This document shows, piece by piece, positions 1-11,600 of a stretch of DNA of 64,000 nt (positions are counted from its first letter, which is position 1; the number at the start of each line of letters is the position of its first letter). The position numbers were made by a program, and so were the translations under genes. The notes below the pieces were generated by a model, which was not told the DNA's origin, made no database searches, and saw nothing but the letters and a program-made list of their open reading frames with translations. The stretch is from Tetraselmis striata (lineage: Eukaryota; Chlorophyta; Chlorodendrophyceae; Chlorodendrales; Chlorodendraceae), in the NCBI GenBank assembly GCA_006384855.1, contig VCJN01002011.1, positions 1 through 64,000 on the forward strand, given 5' to 3'.

Positions 1-300
1 CCACCGACGCCGCCGGCCGCCCCATCGCCATCCCGGCCATGGGCGCCGTCAGCTCGCACCAGATCGGCTCGCTCAGCGGCGCTCTACCACGGCGGCGCCT
101 CCCTCGCGCGCCCCATCCCCAACCTCGGCTGCCTCTCCCTCTCCTACGGCCCCAAACCCTTCATGCTCACCGGCAGCTTTGCGGACAGCATGGACCCCGA
201 CGAGCACCTCTTGCGCTCGCCTCCCAACCACGCCGCGGCGGCCCGCTGCACCGCGGCTGAGCCCGCGCCGACCCACTGGACCGGCACCCGTGATGCTCAA
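1..300 (+). pseudogene. Unidentified coding fragment at window edge
   Basis: The first 80 bases read as a protein-like segment around residues IAIPAMGAVSSHQIGSLSG. From about base 82 the protein-like reading moves to another frame (segment around GASLARPIPNLGCLSLSYG, then FADSMDPDEHL) and stays open to a TGA near 330. I see this as one coding exon with a one-base frame change, or two exons joined at a site I cannot define. No family was recognised. The piece is cut by the window edge, so its start is missing. It is followed by C homopolymers at 390-412 and 452-466, which in this window usually lie in introns or untranslated sequence. Confidence 0.3.
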
Positions 301-1379
301 CAATGCTCACTTGCCCGCTGCTCCCCATGAAGCGTGCGGGGGACCACGCCGGTAGTATGTTTCCCTCACGCCTATCAGAGCAAGCACAGCCCCCCCCCCC
401 CCCCCCCCCCCCACCACACACACGCCTCCCTCTTCTCACCCCCTTCTATAACCCCCCCCCCCCCCCTACCCCCACCGCCGAGCACTAGACCACTCGGCGC
501 TATGTAGGTAACACCGCATGCAGACGCGCCAGCAGCGGCACGCAGGCAGTTATTTTCTATAATTTAAAGGGAGGCCCACCGCCTCAGTTTCCCTACGAGC
601 TCCGATGTCCCTCCCGCGCCACTGTTGCGGGCGTCGGCAGTTTGGCGCTGCGGCTAATTGCTGCCAGGCTTAGATGCCTCGGCTGGATGACATTCACCAC
701 CGGGATGCCGGCCTGCGGCCGCGGCGACCGCTGCATGTACACTGTTAGCAGTGCTTTTCGATACTGTGGGCAGCCACTGAGCGGCAATCCGGACACTGAC
801 TCCGCCCAGAGGCAGTCAGCGTCACGTGGCGGGAGCAAAACTAAGCGCCGACTGTGACCTCTACTTTGCCACCACTGCTTCTTGTGTAGAATTGCAGTTC
901 AGTGAACCTCGCTAATGCGCTAAAAACAGTATTGATACAGCTCACGATTATCGTCTACCGGATAATAAAATGCGCTGCACAACCAAAACCCTTGAACCAA
1001 TGTCGGCAGCTATTCCGTTTATACTGGTATTGAGATTTGAAACAGTCTCAAAAATGTGATTGGGCGCCGAGGGTGACGCATTTTCTCTTGCTGATATCAG
1101 ATCACAATACGGATTCCTAGATTCAGAAGCTATAATCCCTTTATAGTGATGCCAAAATCGGTCAATCTGTACCTGCTAAGTATATTTTACATTACCATAT
1201 GTGCAACAGCCGCAGATATTAACCTACGTAAAGGACATTAAGCTCTCTGAATTCTTTCGATAATTGACTGAAAGTCGTTCTACTCTAAGAATGCGAGCTT
1301 GCTTTCACATGAGTTCAAAGTACTGCAAACTACGATTGAGGTCAAAGGGCAATGTATTGCTTGGCGCCGGCAAACCTTG
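301..1379. other. Unassigned region with two C tracts
   Basis: C23 at 390-412 and C15 at 452-466 are the only structured elements. A short GC-rich stretch at 590-860 is open on both strands, but neither translation resembles a known family. The remainder is AT-richer and looks non-coding. Confidence 0.4.
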
Positions 1380-1387
1380 CTATGGTC

Positions 1388-1939
1388 TCACGCTGCCAAA
1401 TGCTCTAGGATGAGCCGAACGACAGCAGCACTGCCGTTGGTCGCCCTCCTTGCTCTCCCCCAATCCATGGGATCGAACCCAGGGGCGAGCACGGGATATG
1501 TCCGCAGCTCTTCCATAGACGCAAACTCCGGTCGAAGGCTCGCCTTGAAGAGGGCCAAGTCGAGTGCGACGACGATCTCCACCCGACCGTACTGTTCGAC
1601 TTGGCACCGTGCCTCGTCCAGGAGCCCAGGCGACCCCGAGGCAATATAAAAGAGCAGTTGCTGGTGGACTGCTGCTCGAGTGAGCCTCCAGAGAGAGATT
1701 CCGATCTACGAGCTCGCGAACATGCTCAGTTTCCCTCGAAACGGCTTCCAAACTCCAGCATCCGCGATCTGTCGTCTTAGAGTCGCGATTTCTTGGCAGA
1801 GGAGGCGATGCTGATTGCCGTGCTTTCTACCATTCGTGTGGGTCCCAATCACGCGGTGCTTCATCATCCAGCCGGTATCGCACAGGTCGCAGCGCGCATA
1901 CATGCCGTCTTGTTCTACGTTACGCCACATCGCCGCCAC
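1388..1939 (-). pseudogene. Zinc-finger-like ORF fragment (U1/C2H2-type pattern)
   Basis: The minus-strand reading from 1939 contains CDLCDTGWMMKHRVIGTHTN followed by GRKH. This is a Cys-x2-Cys pair followed by a spaced His pair, like U1-type or matrin-type C2H2 fingers in which the second His lies in an HxNGRKH-like context. A heptad-like stretch (LLCQEIATLRRQIADAG) follows. Further 3' the protein-like reading shifts frame into a segment around LALFKASLRPEFASMEELRT, ending at 1388. The two parts may be exons of a small gene or a decayed gene; no splice pair was convincing. The function of the second part is not recognised. Confidence 0.3.
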
Positions 1940-4395
1940 GCGGTTGCGGGGGGTACCCGCGAGTCCAGATAGAGTAGGGCGTACTCTGTTGACGGTACTT
2001 GAATTTCCAACAACTTATTCCAGTCGTCCATAAGATTGACAATGAAACTGTCGACGCGTGTTCGAGTTCGATGGCAACCAACTTGTGTTTTTGATCAGTC
2101 TCTGTGACAAATTGAGACTGTCACCGCGTTGATGGGGGGCCGGGGGGGGAGGGGGTGGAGTCAAAAATATGTAGCAGAAAATATACAGCAGCGGAATGGT
2201 ACACGCGGCACTGTTTCAGGCTGCGGCAGCAGCAATGCTGCAATGATGGGCTCAAGGGAGGCTTGCAGTTAAATGGCGGTTCTGCAGACTGTCTTTTCTA
2301 ACATAATATGGGGGTGTTTTAATCGGTCCTTAAGAAAATGGAAACGTCTGGAAGCTAAATGGATTAGGTATGGCAATTTCTCCAAGCAATGGCGTGACTG
2401 CCAAACTCAAAATATTGGACCAATGGTAGTAGGCTAACACACTATATATGGCTTCTTTGAAGCTTGCTTCTTAAATCAAGAGTGTCTGATTCTCAGGGAC
2501 TGGCCGCCTTCCTCATCCTGCAGCTACGACGTTTAATACTACCCAGTAACATTGCTTGGGAATCCTATTACAGTACTACGTACCAGCATCATTGTGTCAG
2601 AGGCTCAGACTTGATGATACTTCTGCGTGAAGTTTGTGTGGCACCGGCCTTGTGCCCAGATATCTCCCGAGCACTCGGACTGCCATGACACGTACGGTCC
2701 AGCAGGGTAAGCTGATCACCTCCGCGCTGCTGTTGGTTGCGCTTCTTCCAATCTAATCGGCATCGGCAACCAGCTGGTCTTGCAGCATAGGTCCCAGCGC
2801 GTCGCCCTGCGAAACGACACGCTGTTGACGCGGAACATCGCGCAGGCTGCCATACTCTGAGACATAGCATACATGCCGAATGATTGTATTTTGATCCTCT
2901 CATCGGCACGGGGCAATGGTCGCAGTTAGCAGCTATCAGAACCACCGAGGCTGCATCACCGACGATGGAGAGACAGCATCACTAGGTTTTACATTGAAAC
3001 TGGCTGATACATTATCATCGCCATTTTTGAAATACTACCCTGGATGGGCTACATGATGACTACCCGTACTAGCAACAGCCCGGCAAATTGTTTGCACAGT
3101 AGGGCTTAGAACGTATACATAGCACCCTCGTTTGGAAATGGCGAAACATCTTGCTACTAGCTCGCGCCAATGGTTCGCCGATCCATCCCAGCAACAGTTT
3201 CAGCAAGAGCTCGGCACAGTCGATAACTTGGCAATACGGCAGCTCAGACGTAGAAACATACATGTTATCGGTACAGGCTGACAGGGGCCAGAGTCGACGA
3301 TGTTAAGAACAGGTCAGAGTCGTCCCTAATCGAGAAATCTCAACATGAATAATCTAACATGAATAATCCGGCTTTGATACGCTACAGTGCATTCTCGGCG
3401 CGGCAGTTGCAGTCGGCAGCGTAATATTCGAATCAGTCGAAGTACTACTCCTTATGCGTAGTAAAATGGGTGCCGGCAGACCGGCAATAAGCACTTTGGG
3501 ATCGAGTGGTATATACCTTTAGCCACCCAGGCTTGTATTACGACCAGTACGCTGGCTGGGCGCCTTTGGCCTTTTCTGATCATAATTCCAATGCCATTTG
3601 CATTCTTTGAAATGTGTAATATCCCGGTGGACTTGCGTGCCGATCTCTTTAGACGGGAAGCACCCTCACGAGTCATGAATGGCCGCCTCGCCGGCGCCGC
3701 CCATCGCAGCCTGAACACCATGAGCGGGCACTGGTGCGCGTGGTGGCGAGTGGTTCGAAGCGCCCGCAGCAGCAGCGGCCAGGTACGGATCTGGCAGCAG
3801 GTACTTAGCGAGTATTCCATTAGATGGGTACAGTACTTGTACTAGCTAGAATTGCCGCCGCCAATCGTAGATAGTATTCCCGGGCTAGCGACCAAGGCGC
3901 AAACGCCCCGCCGGCCGCCGGTTTATCACTCGGTATCGGCATTTTTATAGTACGGGGCAAAAAGGAAAGACTGGCTGTTTTAAAAACTCTAGAGACTTCG
4001 CAGCCTATAACCGTCGCCGCCCTGCTGCTAGCCACAGCGCGCCGGCGGTAGCGCTGATATGGCAATAAATCGGCAATCAATAATAGCGGTCACTTGCTGC
4101 CAGCTGTCCTTTCCAGGGCGGAAGCCTCATGCAGATCAACTTCATGTCATCGCATTTCGCATTTGCTTGCCACATGCTGATCAGGGACGATCTGTTTTCT
4201 CATAATATAAAATGAAGCCTTTGCGGTCCAAACCGCGGGCTGCAGGTTGTTGCTATGACTACCGTCAGGCTCCACACAGGCCACCGCCGCGGCCAGTAGC
4301 CATCAGATGCAGCGGACTCGCATTGGGCAATTATCACGTGACGGCTCCGCCATCTGCAGGCGCGCGCCTGTGCCAGGCGGAGACTGCTCTCCAAA
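1940..4395. other. Unassigned intergenic region
   Basis: Several short ORFs are present on both strands, but none has a recognisable domain or a plausible gene context. A minus-strand stretch near 2750-2890 reads as protein-like (segment around VPRQQRVVSQGDALGPMLQ) for about 48 codons and may be a fossil exon. A G-rich patch lies at 2130-2160. Nothing else can be supported. Confidence 0.4.
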
Positions 4396-7300
4396 TTAAA
4401 TACCGTACGCGGAGGCCACCGCCAGGCGGGCGTCTCGGCGCTTCCGGAAGCTGCGCTGCATCTTGGCGATCAGGTTGAGCATGCGCGAGGCCCACAGCGT
4501 CTGCAGGATCATGACGCTGCGCTTCACGGCGCGCTCGTCCTGCCGCCGCAGTATGGCCACCAGCTCCTCCTCCTCCACCGCCTTCTGCTCGGTGGTTCCC
4601 AAACAAGCACGGGCAAGCAGCACGGCAGGGTCAGCTGTGTCTGGCAACAATGTCGCATTGTTTCAATTATTATAATAAAGTGGGCTAAATGCCCTACGAG
4701 CCACTCCCTAGTCTTGACGCACCTACCAGGAGTGAAGCCGGCTATAGTACGTCACCGCTCAAAATAACAAATAAATGTTGCACATTTACCATTTGCACCT
4801 ATAACTACCGATATACCAGGCAACCATTGTCATTGCTTGATAATGAGTGCTGTGCGTCAATAATAGGCGATGAAATTTCAAGCACGAAAGTAATAATCAA
4901 ATGCCGTGGTGCATGGGCGATACGGGGACTATATAGAGATATCGAGAAGGGGTACTTTTTTCGGCATGCGGACAGGGTTTTTCCGGTGTCAAATGGTGTA
5001 GTCCATACGAGAACATATCCGTCTAACGGATATCCGCAGTGATTTTCACGCAGCCAAGTCTGTGCGCTATAGGATGATGAATCCGCTCTTCCTAGATTGA
5101 TATATTGCTTTCGATAATAACATATACATATATACATTTATATACATTTATATATTCATGTATGGCATACAGTATTACGTCCTTGATCAATACATTCATA
5201 TGAAGTCCTCCGCCCCATGAATTCTTTTTAATACTGGCCCACGGCCCTCTCATCCGCAAGGCGCACCTCCTTGCGGGCCGCGAGGTACTCCAGCGCCTCC
5301 ACCAGGTCCGTCGCCGCGGGGCGCGCCTCAGGGTCCATCTTGAAGCACCACTCGATGATGAGGCGCAGCCCGAGCGGACACTTGGCGGGGATGGCGGGCC
5401 GCTTGTTGAAAAAGGCCACCGCCACAACCAGCTGCGCGTGGTGCACCAGCTCCTGCAGATGGGAAGGGCGCATAGGGGTGCGGGTGTGAGCGGCGGCAAT
5501 GCAGCGGAGTAGGCCACCCCCCTGTTGGGCGGTCAGCCCTTACCAGGGTATTCAATCTTCTTCTAATAAAACTTTCTCCCACTTACCTACTTCCGGATGA
5601 TTTGATGTCAAAGCACCACAAATTTAATAAGGGTTTGGCAAGTACTGTTTCTAGCTAGGGCTGATGACCGCGTCTCCCGCCGCAGACTTGTCAATTTTGG
5701 GCCAGCGCTTACAACAAATGAAAAAGTGCTAATAATTGACGCACAGAGAGTAAACAAAATACACCGAAATTTTGCACATTTATAGATATATGTTTATATG
5801 TTATCAAGTATGTTGTGCGACAAAATAATCAATTTCTTTGCATGTGTCTGCGTCATCAATACATCAATCACATCGCCAAAGATAATGAAGGGCAGGAGTT
5901 TTTTCGGCTGCTTTCATTAATGTTGCATTGAAGGGGGGGGGGGGGGGATGTAAAGACCTTGAAAGGCATCTCGCCAGTGACTATCTCCAGGAGCATGCAT
6001 CCAAACGCATAGATGTCGCCCTTGATGGAGTTCTGCACAGCGGCACAGCGCACCGAGGGTCATGTCACACAGGAAGGTCGAGCCAGGCCAGGGAACCCAG
6101 GGGGGGGGGGGGGGGGAGACCTGGTTTTGGAACTGCTCGGGGGCCATGTAGTGCGAGTCCCCGTTCATGGCGACGGGTACGAGGTTGCGCTGGCTCAGGT
6201 CGATTGCGAGGCCAAAGTTGATGAGCTTCCCCTGTGGGCAACAAGGACCCGGAGTTTTGGAGGCGGAGCTTAGGAACTAAACCCTAATAATCTCCAAAAT
6301 GCGGGCCATGTCGCCCAAGGAAGGGAAAGCTGAAGTCGTGATGGCATGACATAGCTCGAGGCTAGCATGAGCAGCGCCCCGGCATGAGTGCGCCATTGGG
6401 GACGGCAGCCGGCAGCAGCGCACCTTGCCGGCGTTGTCGAGCAGCAGGTTGGCGGGCCGGAGGTCGCGGTGGACGACGCCCGCGGGGTGCAGCTCCGCCA
6501 GCCCGCGCGCAGCCTGCCGGCGCGCGCATTCCGAGCAAACCCGCAGCTGAGTCACCGCACCGTCCCAAACAGGATGCAGTAATAGCAGCCCGCGCGCTGA
6601 AAGCAACTAAGCAATAATTACAGAAAGATAAATCCGCATGTGTGAAGCGCATGGTTCAGCGGCTGTGAACGATGCATGCAGGCAATGACTGCACACGTTG
6701 CAGTGATCCGTGCTGCTTGTTCCACACAGCGTACGTAATCGGCATATTGGCGTACGTTTCATGCCTACAGACCTGAGGGTCCAATGCCAATACGAACTCC
6801 CCCTCTGCAAAACGAGAAGGGTAAACCTGGAAATCTAAAGGGTGAACGGCGTCGTTAACGGCCTACTTGAATTAAACGTGTCTATACATGTAATTATGCA
6901 AGTCGACAGAACAATTTTCTATTTCCTTAACATACACGAAGTCTACTCAAATATATCACGGACGTTGATTTGAAATGTGCGCCTATTTCCCCGGTACACT
7001 GTGCAGGGAGTTATCTATAGAGGTTTATTATATATGAGTTTTAACAGCTTGCAGATGCACGAAATTCTACGGTTTTCTTCAAGATCTATATTGCAGTATG
7101 AATCACTTCCGCAACTGCGCATGCTGGAGAGTTTTGTAGCAGTAAGGAGGTGGGCGCTGTGTAGCCACAATTGCGGCTATCCCGAGGGAGCCCTGACGGC
7201 CGTAAATCCGCAGCAAGGCGCCATGTCGAGGAGGCGCACGGCCCCTGGGGGGGGGGGGGGGGGGGGGCACCTGGATGGCCAGCTCGATGGCGCGGGCGTA

Positions 7301-8322
7301 CTTCAGGCCGCTCTTTGACTTGCTGATGAGGGACTGCGCGCTGCCGCCGCCGAGGTACTCCATCATCAGCCCGCGCTCCGTCGGCTGATGGTCCATTCGT
7401 GGTGGCGAATGGCAGCAGCTTCAGGGTCAGCGTGTATGGGTGCGTTGCGGACACATGCGCACAGTAGCTCCGGGTTGGCGGCATGCGGCACCGGAAAGAG
7501 CGAAGCGCGCACGTGGTGGCCGCCGATTGCCCGAGCAACGAGAGTTGACACACAGCAGTTGCCATTGACAGCTACTGGGACCGTGGCTTTCTATGCGTTT
7601 TAGTACAAGCAGCCACACAGCCCGTGGATGATGTCCGTCATTGAGATGACATGGCCTGCAGGTAGGGTGGCTGCTTGGCGTCACTGTTATGCCTTATGCG
7701 AGCACTTTGACATGTGGTATTCTTGTAAATTATCAAAGTGGGAATGAAAAAACGGACGATGACACCGGCAACAGTCGAAGTAGTTCTACTGGCAGCTACT
7801 ACATCCAATTAACACCGCGCATACTTCCGGTCATAAGAGCATTGATGCAGTGTTGAAGCTGGCCTTTGGTTTAGGGAAGGATGTTTGATTTGGGCCCGGG
7901 AGGGGAAAGAGGGGGGGTGGAGGGGGGGGGGGGGGACCTGCTGCAAGCTGGCGCCAAACAGGCGGACGACATTCTGCGCCGTGGTCAGCCGCACCAGCAC
8001 GCGCGCCTCCACCTCGTACTGCGCCAGCTGCGGGGCCAGCTCCTCCTCCGCCGGCAGCTGGTCCAGCACCTGCGCAGCGGCACCAGCGCGGGCCGGCGGC
8101 TCAGCCCCCCCCCCCCCCCCCCCCCTCCCGACCACCATCGAAAGCCAGTAGCAGCTTCCCCATCATCCGAGGACAGGCGGACGCACGCCGCCGCACCTTG
8201 ACGGCCACCATGTCCGGCCCGCGCTTGGCCTTGTACACGCTGCTGCCGCTGGCGCCTTTGCCCAGCAGCTGCTTGCCGGACACCATGACCTGCAGCTCCG
8301 GGTACGGCAGGTCGAGCGGGAC
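4396..8322 (-). CDS. Protein kinase domain 2, probable pseudokinase (NFG instead of DFG)
   Basis: Eight predicted exons: 8322-8197, 8069-7938, 7384-7271, 6513-6424, 6231-6121, 6032-5958, 5452-5267, 4584-4396. All are phase 0; the stop is TAA at 4396-4398. It is a tandem paralogue of domain 1: five exons have the same length or nearly so, and the 186-nt exon 5452-5267 equals domain 1 exons 9707-9604 plus 9124-9043 without the intron. Gly loop GKGASGSSVYKA and VAVK are present. The catalytic loop is HRDLRPANL (Arg for the usual Lys), and the metal-binding DFG reads NFG within GKLINFGLA, so phosphotransfer is doubtful. The C-terminal tail (LQTLWASRML, then KMQRSFRKRRD) matches that of domain 1. 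The first exon starts after an acceptor with no nearby ATG, which supports fusion to domain 1 in one transcript. Confidence 0.75.
5933..5947 (-). repeat. C15 tract 10 nt after a 5' splice site
   Basis: The donor is AAG|GTCTTTACATCCCC with the exon ending at 5958. Confidence 0.75.
6100..6116 (-). repeat. C17 tract at a 5' splice site
   Basis: The donor is CAG|GTCTCCCC with the exon ending at 6121. The intron (6120-6033) is only 88 nt long and the tract takes up a fifth of it. Confidence 0.8.
7247..7267 (-). repeat. C21 tract directly at a 5' splice site
   Basis: The donor is CAG|GTGCCCC with the exon ending at 7271. The C run starts at the fourth intron base. Confidence 0.8.
7922..7935 (-). 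repeat. C14 tract directly at a 5' splice site
   Basis: The donor is CAG|GTCCCC with the exon ending at 7938. The C run starts at the third intron base. Confidence 0.8.
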
Positions 8323-8630
8323 CTGACAGGGATCGGCGACAAGACAGGGGAGCGGCGCCGCCCCGTCAGCGAGCGGGGGGGCATGGCAGCACCGCAACGG
8401 GGGTGCACAGAAGTGCTCCGTGCCGAGGCTTCCCTAACACCACGTTGACTCACAACATTGCGTCCCTCCCCCCACACACACGGCCTCCGGCCGTGTCGCG
8501 CCAAAGGGTCGGCGACGAAATATTCTCAGGAGATATTGCAATTTTCAAGGGGGGCAGAGGAACACGGTGGGGTGCTGAGCAGGACAAGCGGGGCAGGGGG
8601 GACCCCAGGGGGGGGGGGTGGGGGGGGCAC

Positions 8631-11600
8631 CAGCGCCGCCAGCGCGGCGCGCTCGTCGCGCCTCCGCCGGAAGCTCTTCTGCATCTTGACGATGCAGTTG
8701 AGCATGCGCATGGCCCAGATGGTTTGCATCACCCGGATGTTGCCGCGCCCCTCCGGGTGCTCCCTGGCGTCGCGGTTTAGGATGCTGTCCAGTGCCTCCT
8801 CCTCGTAGGCCATCTGCGCGGCCGCCACCGCAGGCCGCCCGGGGTCAGCAACATTCACTGGGGCCATGGGCAGCGGCGGCTCGTCGGCAACATGTGACGC
8901 ATGCTGCTGCAACAGCTCGCCCCTTGTTGCTATCTAGGGACTTGTTGATCCTCAACAGGACCAAGATGATGTCATTTGGACTAGGCGCAGGAGCGAACAA
9001 GTGCAAGTGGGGGGGGGGGGGGGGGGGGGGGGGGGGGATCACCTCGTCCTGCTGCTGCAAGTAGCGCAGCGCCTCGGAGAGCTCGGCGGCTGTGGGGCGG
9101 GAGTCGGGGTCGGACTTGAAGCACCTTCAGATGGAAAGGCAGACCCAGGGTCAGGCCGGAAATTGCGGCTCGCCGAGGCATAGGCAACTGTGGTGGCAGG
9201 CAATGTTTGGAGATCGAAGCGGTGGGCGAGGCACGTTGGCGAGGCATGCGAAGGCGGCAGCGGGCGGCTTGCAAGGCCATGGCCGCCCACGCTCTCTCAA
9301 GCACTGGCTGCCAGGTCGCATGACAGGTAGCTCAAATGGCAGCTCAAACAATAAACCGGCAGCACAAATGGCAACTCTGTGATTCAACGCTTTGATAGCT
9401 AATCCCAACAAGGGATCACGCCATTAAGGATACCTTTCAATGCCAACCATGCTAATTGGTGCATTGACACTGGACAATAGAGAGGGACAGGGACATCCCA
9501 GGGTATGGGAGGAGCTGGCGTTAGGCAGGGTTGCTGGTGAGCAAGGGTGGGGGGGAGGGGGGGGGAGGCGGGGGGGGGGGGGGGGGGGGGGGTGGAGGCG
9601 CACCACTCAATAACACGACGCAGCCCGGGCGGGCAGTGGTCCGGAATGGCGGGCCGCTTGTCCATGAACGCGACCGCCACCACCACCTGCGCGTAGTGCT
9701 TCAGCTCCTGGGGAGGAGGGAGGAGGGGGGGGGGGGGGGGGGGGGGGGGGGAGAGCGCCACACGCGGCGGTGCTCAGTGCCATGTCCTTACCGCACAAGC
9801 CCCCAGCCCCCCCCCCCCCCCACCACCCCCCCCTTCTGAGCCAACGTGAGCCGACAGAGCCTTGGAGGCCTCGCTGTCGGCATCCCTTGGGCACTTAAGC
9901 AAAGGGTGCAAGGTCGCAAGGCCTTACGGAAGGGACCAGGCTGGGAAGGAGGGAAAACCTTGAAGATATGTTCACGGCTGATCATCTCCAGCAGCACGCA
10001 GCCCAGGGCGTAAACGTCCGCCTTCAGGGTGTTCTGTGAAAGGGAGAAACGGGAGAAGAGAGGGCAACGTGGTGCGGGGCGTGAGCGCCCCCCCCCCCCC
10101 CCCCCCCCCCCAAGAGCACACCCACACACACACCCATCCACCCCCCACCCACCCACCCACACACACACACACCCATCCACCCCTCCCCCCCCCCCCCCAC
10201 ACACACACGGGTACACCTACGGGTGCCGACGCACTTACAAGAGCCCTTATTATAAACCTCGAATCGGTTGCATGTAACCTATAAGAACGTCGGCTATAGT
10301 CCCGCTGTAGTTTTGTCTCCATTTGAGCGCTAGCAGGCATAGCGGGCTCTTATTCGCAGTGTTTTTATGACCGCATCGGGACCCGTAGCGCACGAGAAAA
10401 AGCCCTCGGGGGAGGGTGGGAAAGGTGGGAGGCACCTGGCCGTTGAAGAGCTCGGGTGCCATGTACGGAGCGGAGCCCGCCTTGTCCACAGGCACGAGGT
10501 GTGGGTTTTCCAAGTCGTGCGAGATGCCGAAGTCGATGAGCTTGGCCTGCGGCGCGCGACCATACACGCACGCCTCAGGATGCTGGCAAATAGGGCCGAT
10601 ACCCGAGCCGCCACACACATGATGGAATAGTTCCGCACTCGTCCGCCATACGAGTATGGAGGGACAGGTGTTGAACTAGGATGTGATAGCTGTGTATCAA
10701 GATTAGTTTGGTTCTGTGCTTGGCGCCCTGCGCCCCTGGCGGCGCACCTCCTTGGACCCCTCCACGAGCATCACGTTGGCGGGCTTGATGTCGCGGTGGA
10801 TGATGCTCGGGTGCAGGTCCTCCAGGGCTTGGGAGATCTGCGGGCCACAGCCAGCCGCGTCAGCGATGGCATGAAAACCAGTGTCCGCGAGCCTGCAAGG
10901 TGGCCGAGTTCGAACGTGGACAGCTACCTGCACAGAGTCACCGCCATGGGTTGGCGAGCAGGTGCGGTCACAGGATTAACAAGTATAAACTGATTCCTGG
11001 CATGCAAACGCATCGCTGTGCAAATTCACGCGTGCAGATACGCAGCCGTACGTACCGTAAGGCTACGGTGGGGCTGTGGCAGCATACCCGATGACTAACT
11101 TCACACGCTGCCCCTCTCTCTCAACACCTAATATGAGCACAAATCATCTGTCTGCGTTGTAAAACTATCAGGTAAACAAATGCGCACATGCGCTCTTTCA
11201 CTTCCGACTCGCTGCTGCTGTGTTTCAAGGCGGGGAAGCGAAAGGGGACCGGGAGGGGGGGGGGGGGGGGGGGGGGGGGGGCTTGCCTCCAGCCCCAACT
11301 GCAGGATGCGCCTGTAGCTGAGCTCTGCGGACTCTTTGTGGATGAGGTGGTCCAGCGTGGGGCCGCCGATGTACTCGAGCACCATTGCGTAGTTGGGCTG
11401 GGTGATGAGGGCGGCCGTCACATGCCCAAAAATGGGAGTTTGGGGGTCAGGCACCAGTCAGGGCGTGCCAGGGGGGCGGCGGGGGAGATACACATGCAAC
11501 AATGTGTATCTGCAGTGGGAGAAGAGGGGTGGGGTGAGATATGGGAACAGTTGGGAGGGGGGGGGGGGGGGGGCAGCACCTCGGTGAGGCAGGCCCCGTG

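Noticed and set aside
590-860. Overlapping ORFs on both strands
   Set aside because: Neither translation looks like a protein family; a GC-rich patch is enough to explain them.
1460-1490. Box B-like GGTTCGATCCC on the minus strand, suggesting a tRNA gene
   Set aside because: No box A, D arm or acceptor stem at the right distance; it overlaps an open reading stretch.
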